NCBI GenBank assembly: GCA_002104895.1
Contig: MCFG01000178.1
Location: forward strand, 80,001 to 133,591
Direction: 5' to 3'
Length of the DNA: 53,591 nucleotides
Origin: Anaeromyces robustus
Lineage: Eukaryota; Neocallimastigomycota; Neocallimastigomycetes; Neocallimastigales; Neocallimastigaceae
Below are positions 12,525 through 32,182 of the stretch, one piece after another. The notes under the pieces were generated by a model. The model was not told the DNA's origin. It did not search any database and saw nothing but the letters and a program-made list of their open reading frames with translations. The translations under genes were made by a program, and so were the position numbers. Position 1 is the first letter of the stretch. Each line of letters starts with the position of its first letter.

Positions 12525-13274
12525 TATCATTTGATGAAAATCATTATATATATATTTAAATAATGAAGATATTACTATTATAATTATACCAATATAATCT
12601 TTATTTAAAATATATATAATTTTTTTCATCAAATAATATACTTACTTACATATACCATTTCGCGATCGATAATACTTCAAAATCAAATATAAAAAAAATA
12701 ATTATTATAAAAAATTATTTTTTAATTGTATATATATATACATGTATTCATAAATATTAACTCATTAAAAACAATTTTATTTTATATAATAAAATTGTAT
12801 ATTATAATGTCATAATTATAATATTTTTTTTTTATATTCAAAAAAAATATTAAATATTAATCTTATATACATATTAAACCTTATAAATGAATTTATAATA
12901 TAAACTGAGAATAATAATAACAATAATAATAATATATATATGAAGTAAAAATAAAAATAAACGGAGAATGAAAAAAAAATAAACGGAGAATGAAAAAAAA
13001 ATAAAAGAAATAATAGAAATAATCAAGTAACATAATAAAGTAAAGTAAAATAAAAATAGTATAAAGGAAAAGAAAAAAATTATGAATAGAAAAAAACTAC
13101 TAAAAAAAAAAAAAGAAAAACCTTTACATTAGTTGAAAATAAAAGCAGAGTAAAGAATTAACAGAAAAACGTGACCTAACTTAATATAACATTGATAGCA
13201 ACGTGATAAGTTTAAAAAAAAATATTATTAAAATAATGAAATTGAAGAAAGAAATAATAAAAATAAAAATAATA

Positions 13275-13321
<47 letters not shown>

Positions 13322-14044
13322 AAATAATGAATATAAAAGTGAAATAAAAATAAAAAAAAGTAGTTGAAAAAAAAACTTGTATTATAGTAAAGCATAATAA
13401 ATACATACTACTGAATTATTTCAACTTTTATATTTAAATGAATATATATGAAATAATTTTGATAAAAAAAATATTATATATTATATAATTTATATATTTA
13501 TATTATATAATATATATATTTAATAATATCATTATTATATACATTTTAAAAAAGTTTTATTATATATATTATATAATAAAACTATATATATATATTTATA
13601 AATAATCTGTATCATATATATATATATATATAATTCATATATCATTCATAATCAATATGTAAAATTATAAATATGTAAATATTTATAAATAAAAGAATAA
13701 AATTTCGTGAAAACAAAATTGAAACAAAGACAAAAACGAAACAAAAAAAAAAAAAAAAGAAAAAAAAACAGAAAAAAAAAATAAAAAAAAAAAAAAATAA
13801 ATAAAAAAAATAAAAAAAAATAGAAAAAAATAGAAACATAAAAATAAAAATAAAAAAGAAGAAACGTAAAAAAAAAAAAAAAAAAAAAGTTTTTTTGATA
13901 TGATTTTATTTTTATTGATTTTTTTATTTTAACATTTAAATATTATTATTATTTTTTATTTATTTATTTTTTCGTTTTAATTTTTTTTTTTTCATTTTAG
14001 TTTTTTTTAATACTTGTATTATATATTTAAAATAACTTTTTTTT
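12094..14044. other. AT-rich intergenic region
   Basis: No gene supported. It contains AAT runs (about 12230-12330), a duplicated ATAAACGGAGAATGAAAAAAA unit at 12957-12996, an A run of more than 35 nt (about 13278-13315) and further A-rich blocks to 13890. The open frames antisense to these are Phe/Tyr runs, not proteins. Confidence 0.6.
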
Positions 14045-14356
14045 TTATTTTTCACAATTTGCATTACTATCTGATGCTTTTATAATATTACAACTTGGAT
14101 CACACCATCCTTTATCTGTTAAAAATAAAATTAAATCATTTTTTTTATCACGATAACATTTTTTTTCTGGTAAAGTAAGATAAAAATCTGTAGAATAATA
14201 GTAATATTGATAATATTTTAATTTTTGACAAGGATTAGTTCTTTCATAACTTATTTTATAATTATCATTCGTTGGAGGATAATAATAACAAGGAGTTCTA
14301 TCAAATTCCATATCATAAATAACAGGTAAAGTATTATCAATATTTATATTTTCTTT

Positions 14357-14390
<34 letters not shown>

Positions 14391-14620
14391 ATATTATTAT
14401 TATCTGAACTTTCAATATAAATTGATGTTCCATCATTTTCTGTTATTGGTCTACATTTTTTACAATTTTTAATGGAAAATCGTTCACCATTTAATTTATA
14501 ACAATCATTGGAATCACAATAAAGTCTACCATATGGGGTTAAATAAGCTTTATTTTGAATAGTTAATAATGATTGATATAATATAATAAATAAAAATAAT
14601 AATAGATTTTTATATATCAT
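14045..14620 (-). CDS. Small secreted cysteine-rich protein with poly-Asp run
   Basis: A 191-residue single-exon frame. The N-terminus is a signal peptide (MIYKNLLLFLFIILYQSLL, then TIQNKA). The mature part has ten cysteines, in an N-terminal cluster (YCDSNDC, then NCKKC) and a C-terminal set (PC, PC, KC, WCDPSC, NC), suggesting a disulphide-bonded extracellular protein. Between them is a run of eleven Asp encoded by a pure GAT microsatellite (ATC on the plus strand, about 14357-14389). No family recognised. Possible roles include a cell-wall protein or a secreted effector-like protein, but nothing in the sequence decides this. Confidence 0.75.
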
Positions 14621-15136
14621 TTTATTTTTAATATATATAAATATATATAATCTATAGTTTACTTTTTTTTTTTTTTTTATAAAGATTTTATATTTTATAA
14701 TTATTAAAAAACAATTTTTTTTAAAAAAAAAAAAAAAAGAAATATCATGAAATGAAATTTAATATTAAATTGGTAAATTTTAAAAAAATTTAAAAATTGT
14801 AATATTTTAATTAAAGTTTAAAATCCTAAATTAACGAATACTTTTTTAAATTTTGAAATTAAATTTTAAAGAACTTGGATCTTGATTTGTTAAAATAAAA
14901 AATAAAAAAGAAATTCAGTATTTGTTATAAATTAAATTTTATCTTTGAAAGATAAAATTTAATTTATATAACTTATTATTATGAAAATATTTAAAAATTA
15001 TGTTTATTTATTGAAAAAAAGAAAAAAAGAAAAAAAAAAAAAAAGTTGAAACAAAAGTCATTATAATATTTAATTATATTATCATCACAATAATAAATTT
15101 AATTATTATTATTTATTTATTATTATTTATTATTTA

Positions 15137-15168
<32 letters not shown>

Positions 15169-15876
15169 ACCACTATTTATTTATTTATTTATTTTTAATA
15201 GAATGGAAATATCATTTATATAATAATAATATAAATCATGTCTATACCATAATTCATTCAATTATATATGTTTTTTTATGTATTTGTCTACTTATCAAAA
15301 ATAAATAAATAAATGATAAAAAATAAAATAAATATATTTAAAATATTATATAATTTTTATTTCAAATTAAAAAAAAAAAACTTTTCATATATTCTATTTT
15401 TATTTTTTAACATTTAATAAAAAATAAAAAAAAACATAATTTAAATAACATTTTTATTTATTTTTTTTTTGTTGTTTTTTTAAACGATGGTGGAGAACTG
15501 TAAAATAGATTAAACTACATTCGCATAAAACAGTTAATTGATACAATGGTACAATGAAATACTATTGCCAACATACATTATACATTATACATTATTTATT
15601 ATTAATATATAATATATAATAATGTACATTAATATATTTATAATATATTAATATTTAATTATAATATATGGAATTAATAATACATTAATTAATTTATAAT
15701 ATTGAAGATGATCTATCAAAACACAACATTAAATGTATGATTAATAAAAACTATATAAATAAATTAATTTTAATAATATTTATTAATTATAATTATTAAA
15801 TTATATTATATAAATATTTATTTATTTGTATATTATTCATTCATTTATTTATTTATTTATTTATTAATAATACTAT

Positions 15877-15911
<35 letters not shown>

Positions 15912-16056
15912 TTCATTTATTCATTTATTTATTTATTTATTATATGTTTTTAATATTTTATTTATTAAAAATAAATATAAAAGATAAATAATTTATTTTT
16001 GTATAAATTATTTTTTTTTTAGTATATAGAAATATTTATAATAAAATAAATTAAAA
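14621..16056. other. AT-rich intergenic region with TTTA repeats
   Basis: No gene seen. It includes ATT/TTA runs near 15115-15170 and a long imperfect TTTA tetranucleotide array at about 15822-15945, just upstream of the ketopantoate reductase gene. Confidence 0.6.
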
Positions 16057-17031
16057 ATGAATATTTTAATTATTGGAGCAGGTGCAATAGGAATAGCTCT
16101 TGGAGCTTCAATGATTTCACAAGGTGCTAATGTTTCATTTTTAGCTAGGGAAGAAACAGCTAAAGCCATTAGAGAAAATGGTGTAGAAAGAACAGGTTTA
16201 TTCGAACATTATAAATTTTCACCAGAACAATGTAAGGTTTATACCACTTATAAAGAAATTCCAAAAAATGAATTTGATTTTATATTAATTTCAAGTAAAA
16301 CTATTTCCAATGATAATATAAGTCAAAATTTAAATGATAATAAACACATTTTTAAAGATAATACCAAAATTATTATTTTCCAAAATGGTTTTGGTAATGA
16401 TGAACCTTATTTAAGATTCTTTCCAAAAGAACAAGTTTATTGTGCTAGAGTAATTACAGGTTTTATAAGACCTAAAAGATATATTAGTGATATAACTGTA
16501 CATACTGCTCCTATTTTACTTGGATCTTTACAAAAAGACGATAATAAAAATACTTTAAGTAGTCAACCAGTAGCTATTATATCAAAAATGATAAATGATT
16601 CAGGTATACCTTCAGAAACCACTGAAGAACTTGAAAAATATTTATGGGCAAAAATGTTATATAATTGTACTCTTAACCCACTTAGTGCTATTCTCGGTGT
16701 TAACTATGGTAAACTTACTGAAAATGACTATTCTATTAATATTATGAATAGTATTATTGAAGAAATATTTAAGGTAATTAATGCTTCAGGATATCATACT
16801 ATGTGGAATACAGCTAAAGAATATCAAGAAATATTTTATTCTAAACTTGTTCCAGATACTTATAACCATAGATCTTCAACTTTACAAGATATTCAAAAAA
16901 AGCAAAAAACTGAAATTGATAATTTAACTGGTAAAGTTATAAAACTTGGTGAATTACACAATGTTGATGTTCCAGTAAATAAAACTATTTATAATATTAT
17001 TAAAACTATTGAAGCTGATTTTGAAAAATAA
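16057..17031 (+). CDS. 2-dehydropantoate 2-reductase (ketopantoate reductase)
   Basis: 324 residues, the usual family length (ApbA/PanE; Pan5 in yeast). It should reduce ketopantoate to pantoate with NADPH in pantothenate/CoA synthesis. Visible motifs: N-terminal Rossmann GAGAIG (residues 7-12) in MNILIIGAGAIG; FQNG with Asn110 (substrate-binding Asn); LWAKMLYNCTLNPLSAI with the probable catalytic Lys199 and Asn207; a C-terminal helix with HRSS (271-274) and KTEIDNLTG, whose Glu286 matches the conserved acidic residue. The start is an ATG in an A-rich context with no upstream extension. The gene has no intron, whereas its neighbours to the right have 3 to 20. That fits bacterial origin by horizontal transfer, which is common in gut fungi, but this is inference. 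Family members acting on other 2-oxoacids exist. Confidence 0.9.
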   Translation: MNILIIGAGAIGIALGASMISQGANVSFLAREETAKAIRENGVERTGLFEHYKFSPEQCKVYTTYKEIPKNEFDFILISSKTISNDNISQNLNDNKHIFKDNTKIIIFQNGFGNDEPYLRFFPKEQVYCARVITGFIRPKRYISDITVHTAPILLGSLQKDDNKNTLSSQPVAIISKMINDSGIPSETTEELEKYLWAKMLYNCTLNPLSAILGVNYGKLTENDYSINIMNSIIEEIFKVINASGYHTMWNTAKEYQEIFYSKLVPDTYNHRSSTLQDIQKKQKTEIDNLTGKVIKLGELHNVDVPVNKTIYNIIKTIEADFEK

Positions 17032-18059
17032 TAAAAATAATAATAAAGTAAATATATGTTAATCAAAATTTTCAAATATAAATTAAATCTGAAAAAAAAA
17101 AAAAAAAAAAAAAGTTAAGAATTTAAGAATTATAAATTTATAATTAAAAAATAATAATAGTTACTAAATAAATGAATAAATAAATTAAATATATATATAT
17201 ATATCTTGAAAATCTACAAACAAAATTAAAAATTAAAAAATAAAAAAATAAAAATTAAAAAAAAAAAAAAAAAAGAATAAATAGATAATAAAAGTAAATA
17301 TATTAAAAAAGTAAATAAAAATAAATCAAATGTATAATAATTAATGAAAAAACATAAATAAATTTAATAATATAATAAAAAAGCATATAATTAAACATAA
17401 ACTATTACTAAAGAGAACAAAATTTAATGTGGTGTTGAAATGTACTTTATATGTATATATTTAAAATAATGTATATTCATTTTAATAATTATTATTCAAA
17501 AGGTAAAACATTATAAAAAAAAACTTTTAATATGAAATTTCAAAATGTAGAGAAAGTAAAATATAAAAATTAATTATATTTATATTTCATGTTTATATTA
17601 TTAATTTTCTTTTTTTTTTTTTTGTTTATATATTAATAATAATAACAATAAAAAAAATAACTTATCGTTATTACTATTATTAATTTTAATAATGAATTAT
17701 ATTTTTTTATATTTTTTATTTATTGAAAGTTATAAATTCAAGAAAAAAAAAAAAAAACATTTCATTTCAATTTCATAAATATCATATACTAAAATTCATA
17801 TAATATTAAAGTTTATTTTTTATTTTTTATTTATATTTTGATTATTATTAAATATTTTTAATTAATTATTAGTTGAATTAAAATATTTTTGATGTTATTT
17901 ATTTAACTATTTATTTATTTATTCATTTATTTTTTTTTTAATATGTAAATATTAAAAAAAAAATACTTTTATTATTTTATATAAATTGTTTAGTTATATG
18001 ACTTGTATAATAATTACTTCTTTAAATCATTTTTTATTATTGTACTTACATATTAAGTA
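17032..18059. other. AT-rich intergenic region
   Basis: No gene seen. A/T homopolymers, a short AT dinucleotide run near 17190, and ATTT repeats near 17900-17940. Confidence 0.6.
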
Positions 18060-18395
18060 ATAGACTATTAATAGATGAGTTATCCTTAAAATTAATGAAT
18101 AAATAAAGCAATGCTATCATTATTAATGATTTATTTATAATTAATAAGAATTAAAAGATTAAATATTGATTTTTTTAAAAAAATATTAATAAAGTATAGT
18201 TATTAATATATAAAATAATAATATCCATTTTTTTTACTTAAAATAACCATTTTATTTTCAATAAAAATAAAATTAAAAAAAAAAAACTACCTCATTTTAT
18301 TATATTAAAGAAAAAAGAATTCTTTTTAAATAATTTTTATTCTATTTATTAGAAAGGTATTGAATGTTTATTTTATGTATTACTAAATTATATAA
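18060..18395 (+). pseudogene. Decayed copy of exons 4-5 of the HEAT-repeat gene
   Basis: From about 18205 to 18392 the sequence aligns by eye with exon 5 of the downstream HEAT gene (about 20495-20680). Shared anchors include ATAATAATATCCATTTTT, ACTTCA/ACTTAA, and TCTATTTATTAGAAAGGTATTGAATGTTTA against CCTATTTATTGGAAAAGTGTTGAATGTTTA. The copy has many substitutions, small indels and in-frame stops, so it is non-coding. A weaker match to exon 4 (CTATTAATAGATGAG against GAATTAATAGAAATT) precedes it in the same order. It lies about 0.65 kb upstream of the intact gene's start in the same orientation, so a local partial tandem duplication followed by decay is the simplest explanation. Confidence 0.65.
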
Positions 18396-19040
18396 TGACT
18401 AGAGATGATTAGAGGTACAAGTGAATGATAATCAATAAAGGATGTTTATTATTACCTAATGATTAAAGAACCATAATGACAAGATTTACTATTCCCTTAA
18501 TGATATGACACCTTTACTTATAAAGTATTAGAAATGTAGTTTTATAATCATACTCTGGAACTTAGTATTTATAGTAATAATATAATTTATATTGTTATAA
18601 CGTAACCCTCAATATTTTCTGATACATCCCCAATTATCAAAAACATTTAGGTTTTCCTAAAAAAAAAAGAAAATAATAAAAAAAATTATTTTTTTAATTA
18701 CCAAAAAATATTCAATAATTAAAAAAATTGTTACACAAAGATAGTAATATTTAAATATCTATTGAAAGTAAATAAATTAACAGTTATTTAAATAAATAAT
18801 TATTTAAATAAATAAATGAATAAATAGATAAATAATTTTAAGAAATGTATTAATTTATTGATTAATTAATTATTAAAGTTTTTTTTTTTTAATAAATCAA
18901 TTATTTTTAAAAATACATTTGATTTTTTTTTTTTTGAACAAAATATCTATTTATATATGAAAATAGATATATCTTTTTGAAAATAAATTCTTTTTTAATA
19001 ATTAATAAAAAAATCAAAAAAAAAAAAAAAAAAAAAAAAA
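18396..19040. other. Intergenic region upstream of HEAT gene
   Basis: 18396-18660 is less AT-biased than its surroundings but has no open frame and no match I recognise; it may be the rest of the decayed duplication. 18660-19040 is ordinary A/T-run sequence ending in a poly(A) stretch directly before the ATG. Confidence 0.5.
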
Positions 19041-26276
<7,236 letters not shown>

Positions 26277-27854
26277 TGAAAAAATTAATCTATTTATTAA
26301 ATATAAAAAAAAAGTTTCAGTTTTTATTATTAAATAAAAAATTAAAAAAAAAAAAAAAAAAAATTTGTAAAAAAAAAAGTTGTATTTCAAAGAATAAATA
26401 TAATAATTATTATTTTTTCATTAAATGATAATAATATCAATAATGAAAAGAAAAAATAAAAATAAAAATTAAAATTAAAATAATAATAAATAAAAATAAA
26501 AATAAAAATAAAAATAAAATTATTAAAAGAATTAAATTATGAAATATCAAAATTTAACAAATATAATAATATTACAAAAGAAAAAATAAATTGTAATAAA
26601 AAAATTTTTTTATAAAAAAAAAAAATTAAAAGTTAATAAAATATAATGTTAAAAATAATTTCTTTAATATAAAAAAAAAAAAAAAAAAAAAGATTCAAAA
26701 ATTAAGAGTTTTAGTCTCACTAATTGAACAAAAATATATTTCATCATTACTAATACAAGAATATTAACAATTTTTTTTTTTTTTAAATTTTACTGTTTAT
26801 ATATACACTAGAATTAGTAGTTTCCAGAAATAATTAGTTTATTTCTTTTTACTAAATATTTTTTCAATTTTTATTTCTAAGTTTATTAATTAAATAAAGT
26901 TATATTAAAATGAAAATAAATATCAAAATGAATTACTTGAATTTTGATAAACCATTTTTTAAAATTTTTACAGATAATATTTCTCCAAGTAAAACATCTA
27001 TATATCGAAAATAGACAATTCAAATTCAAAACTATTAAACATAAATGTTAAACTTTATTTCAACAAAGATCTTATCAAAAATAAAGAAAAAATTTTCTTT
27101 TAGAATATATTAATTCAGAAGATATGCTTATTGATGTTTTAATTAAATATATTAACGACCATAAAATGACTAATATACTAACATCCTCAAACATAATTTT
27201 TGATAAATCAGAAAATTAAGTTTGACATATAGAATGTTAGAATACAAGATATGGAATTTCAAAAAAATTAATTTTAAAATTTTGTTAATCACTATGTAAT
27301 TTAAAAACATTTTTTTTATTGTATTTAAAAAATTCGTTATATTTTTAATAAGCCACTATTAATATATAAAAATTTTTTCTTTAAAAATAAGATTTTATAA
27401 TATATACTTTATATCTTAATAAAATATAATTATAAATGTTCTTAAAATTAACTGTAGAAATTGTATAACTAATTACAATAAGCCACAATTTTTATATAAA
27501 AGAAAATTTAATGAATGTTTTGTTTATTATTCAATTTATTAAATATTAATAAATAAAAAAAATTTTTTTTTAAAATTTTAAAATTTCTATTTTAATAATT
27601 TATTATATTTTTTTATAATTCCTTTTTTTTTTGAAATTTCATTTTATATACATTTACATTTTGAAATTTCATTTTATATTAAATTAAAATATTATAAATT
27701 AACATTACCCTTTAATTTATTTATTTATATATTTATTTATATATTTATTTATTTATTTATTAATTTATTTAATTTATTTATTAATTTATTTAACTATATA
27801 TTAATTCATAACTATCAAAAAAAAAAAGAAAAATAATTAGAATATTTCAAAAAA
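26277..27854. other. Intergenic region with possible gene relic
   Basis: Mostly A/T runs. At 27104-27219 a short plus-strand frame after a TTTTAG sequence reads EYINSEDMLIDVLIKYIND... and then stops; its composition is protein-like, but it has no start, no continuation and no recognised family, so it may be a relic of a lost gene. The rest holds nothing I can support. Confidence 0.4.
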
Positions 27855-29250
27855 ATGGATTATTATGATGATTATGATAGAAATTTAATGGAGTATGAAA
27901 ATGAACTTTATAGAGATCCAGAAGAAGAAAGTGAAATAGAAAATGAAATTGATTCGGAAATAGAAGATAAACTCCTTTCAGCTATTCATTATTCAACAGA
28001 TTTAATAAAAAATAATAATAACAATAATAATAATCCAACTCAAAATGCTAATTCTAAAATCCAATCTAAAACAATAACTCAAAAAGAATTAAATAAAGAT
28101 TCGAATAATACCAGTATCAATAAAAATAAAGAAAATTTATCTTCAGAAACTAAAATACAAAAACCAAATATTATTAATTCTAAAAATGTAATACCACCTT
28201 CAATATATAATAAAACAAAAACTAATAATTTTTCAAAATCAGACCTTGCAAGTATATATAATTTAAGTAATAATGAAAATGATGATGATGACAATAGTCA
28301 TGTTCAAAATAATAGTGATAATGATATTGATAATGATGAAGATGAAGATGATATTAATAAACCTAATGTAATAAATGATGACCTTGAAGAAAAATCAAAA
28401 TTAGAATATTTATCTACAAATTTAAATAATAATAATAATAAAGATAATGTTAAAAATAATGATAATAATTTCAATAATGATAATAATGATATTTTCATAG
28501 ATTTAACAAATCAATCACTAAATGATTTGAATATAAGAACTATTGATTCTGAAAATGTGGAAAAAGAAAATAATAAAGATTCAGAAGAATATATAACACA
28601 TATAATTTTGCCGAACACTCTAGATGAAAATAAATCTGTTACTTCAACTACAACACCTGTAACTGAAAATTTTGAAGAGGATATTGATAATAATGTATTA
28701 TAAATATATATATATTAATTTTTTTTTTCAAATTATATATACTTAAAAAAGTAGTATATTTTTTATTATTATAGCTAATTTACTTAATTATATATAATGT
28801 ATATACATATATATATATATTGTTTAATTTTTTTTTTTAATAGCAAAATACTCCTAGATATTTTGCACCTCAAGTTAAAAAAGAAATTGTATGTTATTTT
28901 TGTAGACAACCAGGACATCTTTCAGCTGATTGTGATCAAAAAGTATGTAATTTTAACGTTATATTACATATTTATTGTATTTAATGAAAAAAAAAAAATT
29001 ATGAATATTTGTATTAAATAAATATCAATTTATATAACTAATTAATTATATTATGATATATTATATTAAATAATATTATATTATATTGTATTGTATTGAT
29101 ATATATAGAAAACCCTTTGTCCAATTTGTAAAGAAAATCACGACCCATTAAAATGTCCATATAGTAATGCATGCTTAAAATGTAATATTATAAAAAATAA
29201 ATTTTTTTTTTATTTTATTTTATTATCATATTTATTAATATAATTATAAA

Positions 29251-29297
<47 letters not shown>

Positions 29298-30781
29298 ATA
29301 AAATATATATGTATATATATTTATTTATTTTTGAAATTTTTTATTTTTATATATATATTTATTAAAAATAGGTGCTTGTATTGGCCATCAATCAAGAGTA
29401 ATAATTATGTTTAAAAATAATACATATATATATTTTTTTAGTTTAATATAATTAATTATTAATTTTTTATTAATATTTATTATTTTATCAAATTATTAAT
29501 AATAATAATAATTTTTATTTAAAATCATTATTGCTATTGTTATTAATGTTAATATTATTAATATTGTTATTTATAGGATTGTCCAAATTTATGGCAAAAA
29601 CAAGATTGTAAATTTTGTTATGAAATTCATAATACAGTGGTAATTTAATATTTAATATATAATAGTTATTTACTATAAAATTTATAATTTTTTTTAATGA
29701 TTTGAATATTATTTGTATTAATTTTATATTAAATAAAAAAATTTTATTTTAAAATATAAAAAATAGTCATGTCCATATCTTTGGAGAAGATATAGAATTA
29801 ATATTCATGCATCAGTTCGTATTAAACATATTATTAATAAATATAAATATATAATAAATATATTTATTTAATAATTAAAATAATATTATTAATATAATAT
29901 AATATTAATTTGTAAAATAAAAAACAAATTTTTTTTTTATTTTTTTATAGAAATATAAATTGACAGTAAATAGATATTGTTATAATTGTGGTTTAAAAGG
30001 TCATTTTGGTGATGTATGTTATTTTTTATTTTTTTTTTTTTTTTTTTTGAATATTTTATATATAATAACAACGTCATTTATATATATATATATATTATCA
30101 TTTAATATTTAAAATAAAAAAAACAAAAAAACTAATTTTAACATAACGCCTTTATAATAACCATTTATATTTAATGGTTACAATAAATAATATATATATA
30201 TATAAATAATGTATATATTAAATAATTAGGATTGTGAAGAAAGAAGATATAATAAAGTTTTTAAAGTATCTGCTCAAAGTATAAAAAATGAAGATCCTAC
30301 ACCAATTACGAATGAAGAATTAGAAGCATGGCATTTTGATAGAGAAAAACAAAATTCATTTAGTTTAAAAAAGAAACATAATCATAATCATAATAGCAAT
30401 AATAATAATAGTAGTAGTAATAGACACAATTATCAAAATTCTAATCGTAATTATACCAATCATGATAACTATGATTATTATGATGATAATAACAATAATA
30501 AAAGAAATCGTAATAGAAAAAGAAGTCGTAATAATGATGATTCATATTATGTAAATGATAAAAATGACAATTCCTATAAATATGATAATAAACATAATAA
30601 ATCTAAATGGTCACATGAAAATAATAATTATAATCATAATAATAAAGGAAAACATATAAGAAAAAATAGTAATAATAATAATAATAATAATGATAATTAT
30701 GATAATAGAAATAAAAAAAGAAAGAGTAATTATAGTTTTAATAGTACAAAACCTTCAATAAAAAGTCGGTTAAATATATAA
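27855..30781 (+). CDS. Air1/Air2/ZCCHC7-type five-zinc-knuckle protein (8 exons)
   Basis: Exons: 27855-28694, 28844-28942, 29109-29181, 29372-29397 (only 26 nt), 29577-29639, 29767-29814, 29951-30013, 30230-30781; in phase, about 587 residues. The N-terminus (YENELYRD...SEIEDKLLSAIHY) matches the conserved start of ZCCHC7. The centre has five zinc knuckles: CYFCRQPGHLSADC, CPICKENHDPLKC, CLKCACIGHQSRDC, CKFCYEIHNTVSC (followed by PYLWRRY) and CYNCGLKGHFGDDC. Knuckles 2 and 4 have the shorter CX2CX3HX4C spacing. This five-knuckle order with the PxLWRxY motif after knuckle 4 is the Air1/Air2 signature. These proteins are RNA-binding subunits of the nuclear TRAMP complex, which brings poly(A) polymerase and Mtr4 helicase to RNAs destined for the exosome. 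The Asn/Asp-rich spacer and the basic Asn/His/Arg-rich tail are lineage-specific low complexity. The exon 6-7 junction is ambiguous: 29818|29967 also works in phase. Confidence 0.88.
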
Positions 30782-31391
30782 AAAAATAGACAATAAATAA
30801 ATTATAATAATAAATAAAAAATAAAAAATATTAAAATGAAAAAAAAGATTAGATAAAAATATATAAAAAAAAAACTATATAAAAATAAAAATAGAAATAG
30901 AAATAAAATTAATAAATTAAACTCTTTTGATGAATTTTTATATTGTGTGTTTTCTGTTAATAATTTTTTTTAATAAGTTTAGGTGTGTTTTCTGTTAATA
31001 ATTTTTTTTAATAATTTTATAGATTTAAAATTTTTTTTTTTCTTTTTAATATTATTTATTTGACAATTTAAAATTTTTTTTTGTCAAAATAAAAAAATTT
31101 TAATTTCGATTTATTAATGTATGTATCATAATTACGTTAAAATAAAATAATGTATACAAAAAAATATTATTTATTAAATTATATTAAATCCAATGTAAAA
31201 AAAAAAAATAGATAATAAAATTAATAAATTAATATATATATATTAATTTATTAAGAAAATGTATATAAAACTGTAAAAAAAAATATAATATATTATTTTT
31301 TTTTCTTTTTTTCGTTTTAGACATACATACTTTTTTCTTAAATTGTAATAAATCAAGAAAAAAAAAAAAAAAAAAAAAAAACAGAAACAAA
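30782..31391. other. AT-rich intergenic region
   Basis: No gene. It contains a direct repeat of about 34 nt: GTGTGTTTTCTGTTAATAAT followed by a T-run and AATAA occurs at about 30945 and 30982. Confidence 0.6.
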
Positions 31392-32182
31392 ATGCCAATT
31401 CTTCATACTAGTAAGAATTATATTAATATTAATTAATATAAAATATTTAAAATATATATATTTAAAACAATGTTAATAAAAAATAATTAATTAAATTTTT
31501 TATATTTTTTTATTTTTTATTTCATATTTTTTTTTTTTTTTTTTAATTTTAATTTTTAATTTTAGTCATTTTTAAAGCTAAAGCCGATGTCAAACAAGAA
31601 GAAGTTGACAAAGTATTAAAAGCTTTAGGTGATCTTGGTAAAGTTGTTCCAAATCTTTCTAACTATAAGTGTGGAACAAACTTTTCTGACAGAAGCAAAG
31701 GTTTCACTCACAGTAAGTTTCGAATAAAAAATTAAAAAAAATTAAAAAATTAATTCTAAACGAAAAAAAAAAAAAAAATCATTTTAAGTTTTTAATAAAA
31801 AACAATATTATAATATTTACATATATATATATATATATATATAACATTTCATTTTATAATATTATTAAAATCATATATTCGATTAATAATAAAAAAAAAT
31901 ATTTAATTTTTTTTTTAAATTTTTGTAAAACTTATATATATAAGGTTTCCAAGTTGAAGTTCCAGACAAGGATGCACTTCAAGTTTATCAAGTTCATCCA
32001 GAACATGTTAGAGTTAGAGATACTATGTTAAAACCAATTGCTGAAGGTAATTCATATTATTTATAATTATTTTATAATAATAGTCTAGTAACTAATTAAT
32101 TTATATTTTTAAATTTATATTATATATATTTTTATATATAATAAATATTTTAGATCTTATGTGTATTGATTATGAATTCTGA
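31392..32182 (+). CDS. Dabb (stress-responsive alpha/beta-barrel) domain protein, 4 exons
   Basis: Exons: 31392-31410, 31566-31712, 31945-32046, 32154-32182; phases agree and give 98 residues, the usual length of a stand-alone Dabb domain. Family signature: HTIIFKAKADV near the start, a central VPNLSNYKCGTNFSDRSKGFTHSFQVEV, then the conserved YQVHPEHVRVRDTMLKPIAED and terminal CIDYEF. The two His of VHPEH are typical. Dabb proteins form small dimeric ferredoxin-like barrels; members range from plant stress-induced proteins to polyketide cyclases, so the activity here is open. The 19-nt first exon and 29-nt last exon are too short to see by frame length alone. The start ATG follows an A-rich leader (ACAGAAACAAA). 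Confidence 0.88.
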
